Source: a methanotrophic endosymbiont of Bathymodiolus puteoserpentis (Logatchev)
GTDB lineage: Bacteria; Pseudomonadota; Gammaproteobacteria; Methylococcales; Methylomonadaceae
Assembly (NCBI RefSeq): GCF_900128525.1
Contig: NZ_FQTQ01000206.1
Coordinates: forward strand, 1-64,000
Direction of reading: 5' to 3'
DNA length: 64,000 nt
Position 1 is the stretch's first letter, and the number at the start of each line of letters is the position of its first letter. Positions 37,203 to 47,108 of this stretch are shown piece after piece. Below the pieces are notes generated by a model. That model saw nothing but the letters and a program-made list of their open reading frames with translations. It was not told the DNA's origin and made no database searches. The position numbers were made by a program, and so were the translations under genes.

Positions 37203-37769
37203 TTATTTATTAGGTGCATTAAGTTCGAGCCTAATAAGCTGGTAAAGCTTAACCCAGTCGAAAAAAATTCCCGGATCAGTTTTACGCAGTGGTGCAATGT
37301 CACTGTGTCCTGTGATATTTTCTAAGCACAGCTTAGGATAGGTATGTATTAGGCACTGAATCAGCGTGGCAAGTTGCTGATATTGTACCTTGGTATAGCT
37401 TGTGTTCACTGTCCCTTCTAGTTCAATGCCAATAGAAAAATCATTACATTTCTTGCGCCCTTTATAGCATGAGTCTCCTGCATGCCATGCGCGTTGATTA
37501 AAGGGGACGTATTGCGTGATTGCGCCGTTGCGTTTAATCAGTATGTGACTAGAAACTTCTAAATGACAAATATCAGGAAAACTAGAGTGCCCCTCAGCAC
37601 TAAGCTGGTTGGTGAAGAGTTGATCAATATAAGGTGTATTAAACTGTCCCTCGGGTAAGCTAATGCAATGAATGACAATTAATGAAATATCAGCTGGATC
37701 GGTGCGTTGGTCGCAGTTTGGCGAAGCTATTTGTTGTGCCGGTGTTAGTAAGTGATTTTTAATGTGCAT
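37203..37769 (-). CDS. ampD: 1,6-anhydro-N-acetylmuramoyl-L-alanine amidase AmpD
   Basis: A 188-residue cytoplasmic zinc amidase that cleaves anhydro-muropeptides during cell-wall recycling. LIVIHCISLPEGQF gives the first zinc ligand (His), FSIGIELEG the conserved Glu region and GHSDIAPLRKTDPGIFFDW the second His and the Asp of the metal site. It reads towards cheR, with a 43-base convergent spacer. AmpD loss usually affects beta-lactamase induction, but no ampC or ampR lies here. Confidence 0.94.
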   Translation of the reverse strand: MHIKNHLLTPAQQIASPNCDQRTDPADISLIVIHCISLPEGQFNTPYIDQLFTNQLSAEGHSSFPDICHLEVSSHILIKRNGAITQYVPFNQRAWHAGDSCYKGRKKCNDFSIGIELEGTVNTSYTKVQYQQLATLIQCLIHTYPKLCLENITGHSDIAPLRKTDPGIFFDWVKLYQLIRLELNAPNK

Positions 37770-38206
37770 GCTAAGTCTGGTAGAGATTTTGTTGTTGGAT
37801 TAGCAGTATTTGCCATTATTTAATAATGTCTGATAATTTGCTGTTAAGTGCTATATATTTCTAATTGTAAACTAATTTTTAGCGTTTTTTATTCTTTGCT
37901 TATTTTTAAAGAGGTAATGCCAAGGTATTACTTTATTTTTTGTGTTGGACTTCTTGAAAATAAAACTACGGTCTGAACTATCGCATCTTCTGTTTTTTAT
38001 TATGGGGAGGGGAGTGCGTTAGGTATAAAAATATATCTATTATCAAGGGCTACTTTCTATGAAATAATGTGTACACAGAGTTATAGGCTTGTTACACGAT
38101 CATATTGTTAGTTTTATTGGTATTGGTTTGTGTGCGTTTGTATTTCTAGTAAGACTTGATAGTCTGTTGGTGTATTAAACTAAAATAATTGGTGAGAGAA
38201 TAAACG
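37770..38206. other. 437-bp AT-rich spacer
   Basis: No gene is supported on either strand. The only structure I noted is a short imperfect hairpin (GTAATGC CAAG GTATTAC, 37914-37931) followed by TTTATTTTTT, which looks like a weak terminator although no plus-strand gene ends before it. Promoters for the divergent genes at 37769 and 38207 should lie here. Confidence 0.35.
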
Positions 38207-38662
38207 ATGATTGAATTGGGAATAATTGTAGTAGCTTTTGTTTTTATATGGCTTTATGCAGGTAAAGGTGCATCAGAAACGACGAGTCAGCCAGAAGAAT
38301 CTGCGGTAGAGCACAAAGAGGTCGCGGCAGAGACCACTGAAGTTACGCCAGAAGTAGAAAGCGTCGAGCCAGTTACTGAGGCGGTGGTTACTAATGAAAC
38401 TGAGGAAAACTGTGTCGCTGTTAGTGTGGTGCCACAAGATTCAACGCTAAGACGTCATTATATGCAAAATTTGATGGCTAATAAGGAAGATGCTAGCAAA
38501 AAAATTCCTGAAGATTCTGCGTTAAGACGTCACTTTACTCAGCAGTTGTGTGTTGAAATTGCTGCTAATATGGTGGATAGGCCGACAGATTCAACTTTAA
38601 AGCGTCATTACGATGCTCAGTTATCTAGTGCTGTTGCTGATCGTTTAGAAGCATTGAAATAA
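38207..38662 (+). CDS. Membrane-anchored protein with three DSTLRRH repeats
   Basis: A 151-residue hypothetical protein. One hydrophobic helix near residues 3-15 (IIVVAFVFIWLYA) anchors an acidic linker of about 50 residues rich in Glu, Val and Thr. Three repeats of about 25-35 residues follow, each starting D-S-(T/A)-L-(R/K)-R-H-(Y/F) (near residues 78, 103 and 128) and each continuing with a Q-L or N-L pair. The repeats look like short amphipathic helices for binding a partner. I know no assigned function. A GGTGAGAGAAT stretch precedes the start. Confidence 0.7.
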   Translation: MIELGIIVVAFVFIWLYAGKGASETTSQPEESAVEHKEVAAETTEVTPEVESVEPVTEAVVTNETEENCVAVSVVPQDSTLRRHYMQNLMANKEDASKKIPEDSALRRHFTQQLCVEIAANMVDRPTDSTLKRHYDAQLSSAVADRLEALK

Positions 38663-38894
38663 AGGTTTGTATTTAATTTAACCTTAATCAAGGTAAGTGG
38701 CCATACTGAAACGATTCCTAGGTATGTATTGTTTAGGCGTAGATTTTTAGTGGTTTTGTTGGTGTTATGATGATTTACCTTGATTGCTTTTAGAGCAAAT
38801 CACTTCTTGTTTTTACTGAAAATAGGCTGGCTAATTCTTAGTTTATGCTTATTTCTTGGTTTCTTAGTTTTCATTCTTTATTCTGGAATAGTAC

Positions 38895-39725
38895 ATGAAT
38901 TATACAGCCCCTATAAATGTTAAACCTTTTCTGGATGAGGATATTGGTAGTGGTGATATTACTGTCGCCATTATTTCTGAAACTATGCAGGCAAGCGCAA
39001 AACTTATTACACGTGAGCCAATGGTTTGTTGTGGCCAGGATTGGTTTAATGCTGTTTTTAAAGAATTAAATGCAGATATAGAAATTGAATGGCTGGTTGC
39101 AGAGGGGCAGTGGGTTGAAGCGGGTATGCTTTTATGTACTTTGCGTGGTTTAGCCCGACCTTTATTAACAGGGGAGCGTACGGCACTGAATTTGTTACAA
39201 ACTTTGGCGGCAACGGCAACTTATGCGCGTCAATATGCCAATGCGGTTGCTGGTACTGGGTGTAAGGTTTTAGATACACGAAAAACTATTCCAGGCTTAC
39301 GTAATGCGCAAAAATACGCAGTTGTTTGTGGTGGCTGCCATAATCACAGAATGGGTTTATATGACGCTGTTTTGATTAAAGAAAATCATATTATGGCCGC
39401 GGGATCTATCGCTAAAGCAGTTGCTAAAGCAAGGCAAATTAGCGATAAATGGGTGGAGGTGGAAGTAGAAAACATGGATGAGTTACAGCAAGCGTTAGAT
39501 GCTCGGCCGGATCGAATTATGTTAGATAATTTTTCTGTGCTGCAATTATTAGAGGCAGTAAAAAAAGTTGCAGGAACTGTTGCTTTAGAGGCTTCAGGTA
39601 ATATTTCTTTGGCCAATATTCGTGAAATTGCAGAAACCGGTGTGGATTATATTTCTATTGGTGCTTTGACTAAAAATGTAACGGCGGTCGATTTGTCCAT
39701 GCGTATTGATTTGGTGGCAGGATAA
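38895..39725 (+). CDS. nadC: Quinolinate phosphoribosyltransferase (nicotinate-nucleotide pyrophosphorylase)
   Basis: 276 residues. Makes nicotinate mononucleotide from quinolinate and PRPP in NAD synthesis. EDIGSGDIT near the N-terminus, LLTGERTALNLLQ, LDTRKTIPGLRNAQKYAVVCGGCHNHRMGLYDAVLIKENH (split here by family motif boundaries) and VEVEVENMDEL are all diagnostic. The last adenine of its stop is the first base of the next gene's ATG, so the flavin reductase gene is translationally coupled. Confidence 0.95.
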   Translation: MNYTAPINVKPFLDEDIGSGDITVAIISETMQASAKLITREPMVCCGQDWFNAVFKELNADIEIEWLVAEGQWVEAGMLLCTLRGLARPLLTGERTALNLLQTLAATATYARQYANAVAGTGCKVLDTRKTIPGLRNAQKYAVVCGGCHNHRMGLYDAVLIKENHIMAAGSIAKAVAKARQISDKWVEVEVENMDELQQALDARPDRIMLDNFSVLQLLEAVKKVAGTVALEASGNISLANIREIAETGVDYISIGALTKNVTAVDLSMRIDLVAG

Positions 39726-40207
39726 TGCACAAGGTGAATGAGTTATTGCAGCAGATGTTGAGTCAGGGTGTTTATGTTGTCGGCGTAGTGGATGGTTCGG
39801 AAACAAATGCTTTTACTGCGGCTTGGGTAATGCAGGTTTCGTTTGCGCCGGTATTATTGGCTATTAGTATTAATCCTGAACATCACTCATACCGATTGTT
39901 GAAAAAAGGGGGCGTTTGTAGTGTTAATGTTTTAAGTCAGCAGCAAATGTTATTAGCTGAACATTTTGGGCGCTCAGGGCTTGAAGATAAAATGGCGCAG
40001 GGTACTTGGACGGCCACAGTAACAGGAGCGCCTGTGCTACAAGAAAGCTTGGCTTATTTTGATTGTAAGGTCAGACATGAGGTTGCCGCTGGAGATCATC
40101 AGTTGGTTATTTGTGAGGTAATTGATGCTCGGCAGCTAAATGCCGGTAGTCCGATGTTGTATAGTGATACCGGAACTATGGATAATAGCGCTGAATTTTA
40201 TGAGTAG
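39725..40207 (+). CDS. Flavin reductase family protein
   Basis: 160 residues, the length of FMN-binding flavin reductase-like domains. VYVVGVVDGSETNAFTAAWV and SVNVLSQQQMLLAEHFGRSG are the flavin-binding stretches, and HQLVICEVIDA is near the C-terminus. It would reduce FMN with NAD(P)H or act as the reductase of a two-component oxygenase. The partner is not in this window. The gene overlaps nadC by one base (TAATG). Confidence 0.87.
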   Translation: MHKVNELLQQMLSQGVYVVGVVDGSETNAFTAAWVMQVSFAPVLLAISINPEHHSYRLLKKGGVCSVNVLSQQQMLLAEHFGRSGLEDKMAQGTWTATVTGAPVLQESLAYFDCKVRHEVAAGDHQLVICEVIDARQLNAGSPMLYSDTGTMDNSAEFYE

Positions 40208-40280
40208 CTGGGTTGTTTGCTGCTTTACTGTTTATCTGGGTAAGCAATAAACTACACTCACCTAAAGCTTGGGTGAAAGT

Positions 40281-40670
40281 ATGAGTTCAAATAGAAGGAT
40301 ATGTGTTCGCGTTACTGAGTGTTTGTCGGTAGAAATCGAGAATGATTTAGGTGAGCGGATACATGGGGTAACTTTAGATATATCTAATCAAGGGATTGGT
40401 TTGTATTGTAGTACAGATGATCGAGATCGAATAACGCCGCAAGGTATTTTTGTTAGGCAGGGGCGTCCAGTAGAGGTGCAGGTTTATTTGAGGTTTTCTG
40501 ATGCGTTAGGGTGCGATGAGTTAATTAATGTGCGTTGTGGTGTCGTTTATTCGAGAAAACTCGCACAAGATCAGTGTCAAATTGGGTTGGGGTTTCTAGA
40601 TTTAGATGCTGATGCTGAGGCTCGTTTGACTCAGTTTATTCAAAATAGAAAACGAGCGCATAAAAGTTAG
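40281..40670 (+). CDS. PilZ domain protein
   Basis: About 129 residues from an ATG at 40281. A TTG at 40269 is a less likely start. Basic residues at the N-terminus (NRRICVRV) and TLDISNQGIGLYC correspond to the R-x3-R and D/N-x-S-x-x-G c-di-GMP-binding motifs of PilZ domains, followed by a beta-barrel region (VYSRKLAQDQCQIGLGFLDL). It should bind cyclic di-GMP and regulate surface or motility functions. The EPS or pilus systems are possible targets. Confidence 0.82.
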   Translation: MSSNRRICVRVTECLSVEIENDLGERIHGVTLDISNQGIGLYCSTDDRDRITPQGIFVRQGRPVEVQVYLRFSDALGCDELINVRCGVVYSRKLAQDQCQIGLGFLDLDADAEARLTQFIQNRKRAHKS

Positions 40671-40811
40671 GTGGGAAACCTTTGAGTGGAATAACGCACT
40701 ATAATCAGAAAATATAAAAATCTTAATGACCGCACACTGATAATTCAGTAAAATCATAACGATTATCCGGTTTTCCGGGTATCTGATGTGATCAGACATA
40801 ATTTATTCTAT

Positions 40812-40845
40812 AACGGGAAGGCTGTAAGGTGCTTCCCGTTTTGTA
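40812..40845 (+). terminator. Hairpin upstream of carA, terminator or attenuator
   Basis: AACGGGAAG (40812-40820) pairs perfectly with CTTCCCGTT (40832-40840) across an 11-base loop and is followed by TTTTG. It ends only about 20 bases before the carA start codon. It may be the end of the PilZ transcript or a leader attenuator for carAB. The weak T-run leaves this open. Confidence 0.55.
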
Positions 40846-40863
40846 CATTTAAGGTGGCTTATT

Positions 40864-41991
40864 TTGAACAAACCTGCACTATTAATGTTAGAAGATGGGA
40901 CGGTATTTCATGGGATATCGGTAGGCGCAGAAGGCTGTTCTGCTGGAGAAGTGGTGTTTAATACATCATTAACTGGGTATCAAGAAATCCTAAGTGATCC
41001 ATCTTATGCAAAACAAATTGTAACCTTAACTTATCCACATATTGGCAATGTTGGGACAAATAATGAAGACAATGAATCAACGGGTGTTTTTGCTAGTGGC
41101 TTGGTGATTCGTGATTTACCTATTGTCGCTAGTAACTGGCGCTCAGAAAAAGGCTTGTCGGATTATTTGCAAGATAATAATGTGGTCGCGATTGCTGAGA
41201 TTGATACACGTCAGTTGACGCGATTATTACGTGAGAAAGGTGCGCAACGTGGTTGTATTATCGCCGGCGATGTTTGTGATGAAGTTGTGGCAAAGGCAGC
41301 GATAAATGCATTTTCTGGTTTGAAAGGGATGGATTTGGCGAAAGAAGTCACTGTTTCTGAAGCTTATGAGTGGACGGAAAATACTTGGGATTTAGATGCA
41401 GGGTATACACAAGCTGAAAACCTGACTAAACATGTTGTCGCCTATGATTTTGGTGTAAAACGTAATATCTTACGTTTATTGGTCAATCGTGGTTGTCGCG
41501 TGACTGTTGTGCCTGCTACAACACCAGCGGTTGATGTATTAGCAATGAACCCAGATGGTGTGTTTTTGTCAAATGGCCCGGGGGATCCAGAGCCTTGTAC
41601 CTATGCAATTGAAGCAGTTAAAGCCATTTTGGAGCAAAAAATCCCTGTTTTTGGTATTTGCTTAGGGCATCAAATACTGGCTTTAGCGTGTGGTGCTAAA
41701 ACTGAAAAAATGGTTGTTGGGCATCATGGCGCTAACCATCCAGTGCAGCAAAAATCAACGGGGCGGGTGATGATTAGTAGTCAAAATCATGGTTTCGCTG
41801 TAGATGAAAAAACCTTACCAGATAATTTACAAGCAACTTTCCATTCTTTATTTGATGGTAGTTTGCAAGGAGTTGTACGTACTGATATTCCCGCGATGGG
41901 TTTTCAAGGTCACCCAGAAGCTAGCCCAGGCCCGCATGATGTAGAGTCTTTATTTGATGATTTTATAGTCATGATGAATCAAGCTAACTAA
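40864..41991 (+). CDS. carA: Carbamoyl-phosphate synthase small (glutaminase) subunit
   Basis: 375 residues, normal length. Hydrolyses glutamine and channels ammonia to CarB for arginine and pyrimidine synthesis. The class-I glutaminase nucleophile is the Cys in [15 protein letters not shown], and [12 protein letters not shown] supplies the catalytic His and Glu. The N-terminal domain has [10 protein letters not shown] and [17 protein letters not shown]. The start is TTG at 40864, giving the normal N-terminus ([14 protein letters not shown]). carB follows after 20 bases. Confidence 0.97.
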   Translation: MNKPALLMLEDGTVFHGISVGAEGCSAGEVVFNTSLTGYQEILSDPSYAKQIVTLTYPHIGNVGTNNEDNESTGVFASGLVIRDLPIVASNWRSEKGLSDYLQDNNVVAIAEIDTRQLTRLLREKGAQRGCIIAGDVCDEVVAKAAINAFSGLKGMDLAKEVTVSEAYEWTENTWDLDAGYTQAENLTKHVVAYDFGVKRNILRLLVNRGCRVTVVPATTPAVDVLAMNPDGVFLSNGPGDPEPCTYAIEAVKAILEQKIPVFGICLGHQILALACGAKTEKMVVGHHGANHPVQQKSTGRVMISSQNHGFAVDEKTLPDNLQATFHSLFDGSLQGVVRTDIPAMGFQGHPEASPGPHDVESLFDDFIVMMNQAN

Positions 41992-42011
41992 TAAATATAG
42001 AGTTAACAGAT

Positions 42012-45000
42012 ATGCCAAAAAGAACCGACATAAAATCCATATTATTATTGGGCGCTGGCCCGATTGTTATTGGTCAGGCTTGTGAATTTGATTATTCAGG
42101 TACTCAGGCCTGTAAAGCGTTGCGTGAAGAAGGTTACCGAGTTATTTTGGTAAATTCAAACCCAGCAACGATTATGACTGACCCCGATATGGCAGATGCC
42201 ATATATATCGAGCCAATTGATTGGCAGACGGTTGAAAAAATCATTGAAAAAGAGCGCCCTGATGCTGTATTACCAACGATGGGTGGGCAAACCGCATTAA
42301 ATTGTGCTTTAGATTTAGATGAGCACGGCATATTGGAAAAATACGGCGTGGAAATGATTGGCGCGACTAAGGAAGCCATTAATATGGCTGAAGATCGTCA
42401 GTTATTTAATGATGCGATGGCTAGGCTTGGTTTTGAAGTTGCCAAATCTAAAACGGCGCATAGCATGGAAGAGGCGTTTGCTGCGCAAGCCGAAGTAGGT
42501 TATCCGACCGTTGTGCGCCCCTCATTCACGATGGGCGGTAGTGGTGGTGGTATTGCCTATAATAAAGAAGAGTTTATTGATATTTGTGAGCGCGGATTAT
42601 ATTTATCACCAACTAATGAGTTATTGATTGAAGAATCAGTTCTCGGTTGGAAAGAATATGAAATGGAAGTGGTGCGTGATACTAAAGATAATTGTATTAT
42701 TATCTGCTCTATTGAAAATTTTGACCCGATGGGTGTGCATACAGGAGACTCTATTACCGTTGCTCCAGCGCAGACTTTAACGGATAAAGAATATCAGATT
42801 TTACGTAATGTTTCTTTAGCGGTGCTGCGTGAAATCGGTGTTGATACGGGAGGGTCTAATGTACAAGTGGCAATTAATCCAGCTGATGGCCGTATGGTTG
42901 TCATTGAGATGAATCCGCGCGTATCGCGTTCATCGGCATTAGCCTCTAAAGCAACGGGATTTCCGATTGCTAAAGTCGCGGCAAAATTGGCTGTTGGTTA
43001 TACCTTGGATGAATTACAAAATGAAATTACTGGTGGAGCAACACCCGCTTCATTCGAGCCGACGATTGATTATGTGGTCACTAAAGTACCCCGTTTTACT
43101 TTTGAGAAATTTCCGCAAGCGGATGATCGTTTAACAACGCAAATGAAATCCGTGGGCGAAGTGATGGCGATTGGCCGTACTTTTCAAGAGTCTTTGCAGA
43201 AAGCTTTGCGTGGTCTTGAAGTCGGTGTTGATGGCTTGGATGAAATCATTGATTTTACTGAGTCTGGTGCGGAAGAAAAAATGCAGCGAGAGATGCGTCA
43301 CCCAGGACCGGATCGTTTATGGTATGTGGCAGATGCTTTCCGCAGTGGTATGGCATTTGATGATGTGCATGAGGCGAGTAAAATTGATCCATGGTTTTTA
43401 GCGCAAATAGAAGATTTGGTGTTAACAGAGCAGTCATTGGTAACAAAAACTTTGGCAACTTTAGAAGAGGGACAATTATTCCGCTTAAAGCAAAAAGGTT
43501 TTTCTGATGCGCGTTTGGCTAAGTTACTAGGCACTAAAGAGCGTGATGTGCGAAAGTTACGTCATAAGCAGGCTATTCGTCCTGTGTATAAGCGTATTGA
43601 TTCTTGTGCTGCTGAATTTTCATCGGATACGGCTTATCTGTATTCAACTTATGAACGTGAATGCGAAGCGCGTGTTTCAGATAAAGAAAAAATTATTATT
43701 TTAGGCGGTGGCCCAAATCGTATTGGTCAAGGGATTGAATTTGATTACTGTTGTGTGCATGCCGCTTTAGCTTTGCGTGAAGCCGGTTACGAAACTATTA
43801 TGGTGAACTGTAACCCAGAAACCGTTTCGACTGATTTTGATACCTCTGATCGTTTATATTTTGAGTCTTTAACCTTTGAAGATGTGATGGAAATCATAGA
43901 TTTAGAGAATCCTAAAGGTGTGATTGTGCAATATGGTGGGCAAACCCCACTTAAATTAGCGCGTGATTTAGAGGCTGCTGGTGCGCCGATTATTGGTACT
44001 TCACCTGATGCCATTGATTTGGCTGAGGATAGAGAACGTTTTCAGCAATTAATTGAAAAATTAAATTTAAAACAGCCACCGAATGGCACAGCATCTTCGA
44101 CAGAGCAAGCGCTTAGTGCTGCAAAAGAGTTAGGTTTTCCTTTAGTGGTGCGTCCATCATATGTTCTTGGTGGCCGCGGCATGGAAATTGTTTATAACGA
44201 AGAGTCCTTGCAGCGCTATATGAAAGAGGCGATTAGCGTTTCCAATGAATCACCAGTGCTTTTAGATCGCTTTTTAGATGATGCGATTGAAATGGATGTG
44301 GATGCGATTTATGATGGTGAAACCTTATTGATCGGTGGCTTAATGCAGCATGTTGAGCAAGCGGGTGTACATTCTGGCGACTCGGCTTGTTCTTTGCCGC
44401 CGTATGATTTACCGGTACATTTCCAAGATCAATTACGCGTGCAAGTAAAGCAAATGGCTGAGGCATTAGGTGTGCGAGGCTTGATGAATACCCAGTTTGC
44501 GATTCAAGGTGAAAATATTTATGTATTAGAAGTTAATCCACGTGCTTCGCGTACTGCACCTTTTGTGTCTAAAGCAACAGGTTATCCATTGGCTAAAATT
44601 GCAGCACTTTGTATGGCAGGTATTTCATTAAAAGAACAGGGAATAACAGAAGAACGCATTCCTAATTACTTTTCGGTAAAAGAAGCGGTATTTCCTTTTG
44701 TTAAGTTTCCAAGTGTAGATCCTTTATTAGGGCCGGAAATGAAATCAACGGGCGAAGTCATGGGTGTGGGTAAAACCTTTGGTGAAGCTTTTGCTAAATC
44801 ACAGCGCGCTGCTGGCGTGGACCTTAGTCATAGTGGTAAAGTGCTAATTAGTATTCGCGAGGCAGATAAGCCTAAAGTGGTTGAGGTAGCAAAAATGTTG
44901 ATTGCAAAAAATTATCAAATTGTTGCTACACGTGGCACGGCGAAGGTTATTCAGGCAGCAGGCATTGAATGTGAGAAGGTCTGCAAGGTTAATGAAGGAC

Positions 45001-45230
45001 GGCCTAATACCGTGGATATGATTAAAAATGACCAGATTCAGTTGATTATTAATACCACTGAAGGCATTAAAGCAATTTCTGATTCCTTTACTATGCGTAG
45101 AGAGGCTTTGCAGCATCGGGTTACTTATTATACGACCATGGCGGGTGCAAAAGCAGCTTGCTATGCATTAGGCGAGCTGGGTGCTGGAGATGTCAATTGT
45201 TTGCAGGAACTGCATCGTACTTTAAATTAA
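42012..45230 (+). CDS. carB: Carbamoyl-phosphate synthase large subunit
   Basis: 1072 residues. Two homologous ATP-grasp halves are visible: [20 protein letters not shown] at the start and [20 protein letters not shown] at about residue 558. Each half has its own ATP-binding region ([17 protein letters not shown] and [17 protein letters not shown]). The C-terminal 140 residues form the allosteric domain ([29 protein letters not shown]). It synthesises carbamoyl phosphate from bicarbonate, ammonia and two ATP. Confidence 0.97.
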   Translation: MPKRTDIKSILLLGAGPIVIGQACEFDYSGTQACKALREEGYRVILVNSNPATIMTDPDMADAIYIEPIDWQTVEKIIEKERPDAVLPTMGGQTALNCALDLDEHGILEKYGVEMIGATKEAINMAEDRQLFNDAMARLGFEVAKSKTAHSMEEAFAAQAEVGYPTVVRPSFTMGGSGGGIAYNKEEFIDICERGLYLSPTNELLIEESVLGWKEYEMEVVRDTKDNCIIICSIENFDPMGVHTGDSITVAPAQTLTDKEYQILRNVSLAVLREIGVDTGGSNVQVAINPADGRMVVIEMNPRVSRSSALASKATGFPIAKVAAKLAVGYTLDELQNEITGGATPASFEPTIDYVVTKVPRFTFEKFPQADDRLTTQMKSVGEVMAIGRTFQESLQKALRGLEVGVDGLDEIIDFTESGAEEKMQREMRHPGPDRLWYVADAFRSGMAFDDVHEASKIDPWFLAQIEDLVLTEQSLVTKTLATLEEGQLFRLKQKGFSDARLAKLLGTKERDVRKLRHKQAIRPVYKRIDSCAAEFSSDTAYLYSTYERECEARVSDKEKIIILGGGPNRIGQGIEFDYCCVHAALALREAGYETIMVNCNPETVSTDFDTSDRLYFESLTFEDVMEIIDLENPKGVIVQYGGQTPLKLARDLEAAGAPIIGTSPDAIDLAEDRERFQQLIEKLNLKQPPNGTASSTEQALSAAKELGFPLVVRPSYVLGGRGMEIVYNEESLQRYMKEAISVSNESPVLLDRFLDDAIEMDVDAIYDGETLLIGGLMQHVEQAGVHSGDSACSLPPYDLPVHFQDQLRVQVKQMAEALGVRGLMNTQFAIQGENIYVLEVNPRASRTAPFVSKATGYPLAKIAALCMAGISLKEQGITEERIPNYFSVKEAVFPFVKFPSVDPLLGPEMKSTGEVMGVGKTFGEAFAKSQRAAGVDLSHSGKVLISIREADKPKVVEVAKMLIAKNYQIVATRGTAKVIQAAGIECEKVCKVNEGRPNTVDMIKNDQIQLIINTTEGIKAISDSFTMRREALQHRVTYYTTMAGAKAACYALGELGAGDVNCLQELHRTLN

Positions 45231-45259
45231 AATTCAATTTGAATTTTAATTTATTTATG

Positions 45260-45290
45260 GAAAGGCTGGCATTTGTCAGCCTTTCTTTTT
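45260..45290 (+). terminator. Rho-independent terminator after carAB
   Basis: GAAAGGCTG (45260-45268) pairs with CAGCCTTTC (45277-45285) around an 8-base loop and is followed by TTTTT. It lies 30 bases after the carB stop and before greA. Confidence 0.88.
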
Positions 45291-45327
45291 AAATGAATAT
45301 TGATTATTAAGTTTGTTGGAGTTTTAA

Positions 45328-45804
45328 ATGGATAAAGTACCTCTTACTGTTGTTGGCGCAGAAAAATTAAAAGCTGAATTAGAGGAATTAAAAACGGTTA
45401 CTCGGCCGCGAATTGTTGAAGCAATTGCCACAGCAAGAGAGCATGGTGACTTAAAGGAAAATGCTGAGTATCATGCAGCGCGGGAGCAACAAAGTTTTGC
45501 TGAAGGTCGAATAAACGAAATTGAAGGTAAGCTAGCAAATGCACAAATTATTGATGTGACAAAAATTGATGCACAAGGTAAAGTGATTTTTGGTGCAACG
45601 GTTGAAATAGAAGACTTAGAAACCGAGAAAAAAGTGACTTATCAAATTGTTGGTCAAGATGAGGCGGATATTAAGAAGGGGCGAATTTCGGTAGCTTCGC
45701 CTATTGCTAGAGCACTGATTGGTAAAGAGCTTGAAGATGTTGTTACGGTTAAAACACCGAACGGCGAAGTTGACTATGAGATTGTATCTATTCAATATAT
45801 TTAA
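45328..45804 (+). CDS. greA: Transcription elongation factor GreA
   Basis: 158 residues. The N-terminal antiparallel coiled coil ([41 protein letters not shown], given as the family region) carries the acidic tip that enters the RNA polymerase channel. The C-terminal globular domain includes [10 protein letters not shown] and [20 protein letters not shown]. It rescues backtracked polymerase by stimulating transcript cleavage. Its position after carB matches many gammaproteobacteria. Confidence 0.96.
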   Translation: MDKVPLTVVGAEKLKAELEELKTVTRPRIVEAIATAREHGDLKENAEYHAAREQQSFAEGRINEIEGKLANAQIIDVTKIDAQGKVIFGATVEIEDLETEKKVTYQIVGQDEADIKKGRISVASPIARALIGKELEDVVTVKTPNGEVDYEIVSIQYI

Positions 45805-45809
45805 ATAGC

Positions 45810-45851
45810 CTATACCCATTGTTGATGTATACACATTGGCAATGGGTATAG
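45810..45851. terminator. Perfect 12-bp inverted repeat between convergent greA and yhbY
   Basis: CTATACCCATTG pairs with CAATGGGTATAG across an 18-base loop. It starts six bases after the greA stop and lies between two converging genes, so it probably ends transcripts or folds mRNA ends from both sides. There is no T-run. Confidence 0.55.
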
Positions 45852-45906
45852 TGTTGCAGGAGATTTATAAAAAACCTGGTGTTAGAAATTTTTGTACAGT
45901 GCAGTT

Positions 45907-46215
45907 TTAATAATCTCTACGTCTACTGCCTTGTTTCTTTTTCTTTGGTTCTACCTCGGGTTTTTTTCGGTAAATAACGATAACCTGACCTATACTTTGA
46001 ATTAGTTCCGCATTAGTTGCGGCGATTATGGCTTCTTGAATGAGTTTACGCGTATCTCTTTCAGCGCGGACTTTTATTTTAATTAACTCATGATTGTTGA
46101 GTGCCAGTTCAATTTCATTCAATACTGGGTCGGTTAAACCCGCTTGACCGATCATAATAACAGGCTGTAAGGAATGTGCTTTGCCTATCATTAGTTTTAA
46201 TTCTTCAGAATTCAC
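45907..46215 (-). CDS. yhbY: Ribosome assembly RNA-binding protein YhbY (CRM domain)
   Basis: 102 residues. The CRM-domain signature GKAHSLQPVIMIGQAGLT followed by VLNEIELALNNHELIKIKV is plain, and the C-terminus is strongly basic (KKKKQGSRRRD). The protein binds the precursor of the 50S subunit. It is divergent from rlmE with a 52-bp spacer, the standard gammaproteobacterial arrangement. Confidence 0.94.
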   Translation of the reverse strand: MNSEELKLMIGKAHSLQPVIMIGQAGLTDPVLNEIELALNNHELIKIKVRAERDTRKLIQEAIIAATNAELIQSIGQVIVIYRKKPEVEPKKKKQGSRRRDY

Positions 46216-46267
46216 TCTATATTTCCTTCGATATAATAAAAATAAGACAATTTTACACTAAATAGAT

Positions 46268-46888
46268 ATGGCACGAAGTAAAAGCAGTAACCAATGGATG
46301 CAAGAGCATGTCAATGATGAGTATGTGAAAAGAGCGAAAGCTCTAGGCTATCGCTCTAGAGCAACCTTTAAGTTAGTTGAAGTTTTAGAGAAAGATAAGT
46401 TAATCCTGCCACATATGAATGTAGTTGATTTGGGTGCAGCTCCTGGTGGCTGGTCTGAATATGTACGTAAAATTATTGGCAAAAAGCAAAAAGTGATTGC
46501 TTTAGATATTTTAGATATTGAGCCTATTGAAGGTGTTGATTTTATTTGTGGTGATTTCCGTGAGAATGAAGTTTATGAGCAGCTGACTGATGTTTTAGAT
46601 GGAGCGCCTATAGATGTTGTGCTATCAGATATGGCACCGAATATCAGTGGTAATAAAGCGATGGATCAGCCCAGCTCTATGTATCTATGTGAACTGGCAT
46701 TGGAAACTGCACAGGCGATACTAGTTGAAGGTGGCTCATTTCTAGTGAAAGTCTTTCAAGGGGTGGGGTTTGAGGAATATAAAAAACAAATTGACGCTTC
46801 ATTTGATAAGGTTTTGATTAGAAAGCCAAAAGCATCTAGGGCGCGTAGTAATGAAGTGTATATTTTAGGTAAGGGCTTTAAAAAATAA
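46268..46888 (+). CDS. rlmE: 23S rRNA (uridine-2'-O) methyltransferase RlmE
   Basis: 206 residues. Methylates U2552 of 23S rRNA late in 50S maturation. The SAM-binding motif is VVDLGAAPGGWSEYVRK. The catalytic K-D-K-E tetrad is supplied by YRSRATFKL (Lys), VLSDMAPNISGNK (Asp), FLVKVFQG (Lys) and the Glu in SNEVYILG. It normally forms an operon with ftsH. Here a 220-bp spacer with a possible 57-codon frame separates them. Confidence 0.96.
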   Translation: MARSKSSNQWMQEHVNDEYVKRAKALGYRSRATFKLVEVLEKDKLILPHMNVVDLGAAPGGWSEYVRKIIGKKQKVIALDILDIEPIEGVDFICGDFRENEVYEQLTDVLDGAPIDVVLSDMAPNISGNKAMDQPSSMYLCELALETAQAILVEGGSFLVKVFQGVGFEEYKKQIDASFDKVLIRKPKASRARSNEVYILGKGFKK

Positions 46889-46918
46889 GTCTTAGCCCTT
46901 ATTGTATTTAGATGAAGT

Positions 46919-47092
46919 ATGACTTATAAGGTAACACGCAGTAAAAAAACTTCCCTTTTATCAAAAAGAAGATGGCCAAAAGGTGGAGTGAGTTATCGAA
47001 AGTTGGATCTTAGGTTAAATAAAGTTAGTGGTAAGTCAGGGTTTATTAATGCTGATATGATCGCTGTGTTTTTTAGGTTAAAGGCCTTTTAG
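46919..47092 (+). CDS. Possible small basic ORF between rlmE and ftsH
   Basis: An ATG at 46919 opens 57 codons that fill most of the rlmE-ftsH spacer. The product would be very basic ([18 protein letters not shown] near the N-terminus) with no domain I recognise. The upstream GATGAAGT is a poor ribosome binding site. Chance is a real alternative. It is recorded because it is the only open frame in the 220-bp gap. Confidence 0.2.
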   Translation: MTYKVTRSKKTSLLSKRRWPKGGVSYRKLDLRLNKVSGKSGFINADMIAVFFRLKAF

Positions 47093-47108
47093 GGCTAGGG
47101 CGTACAAA

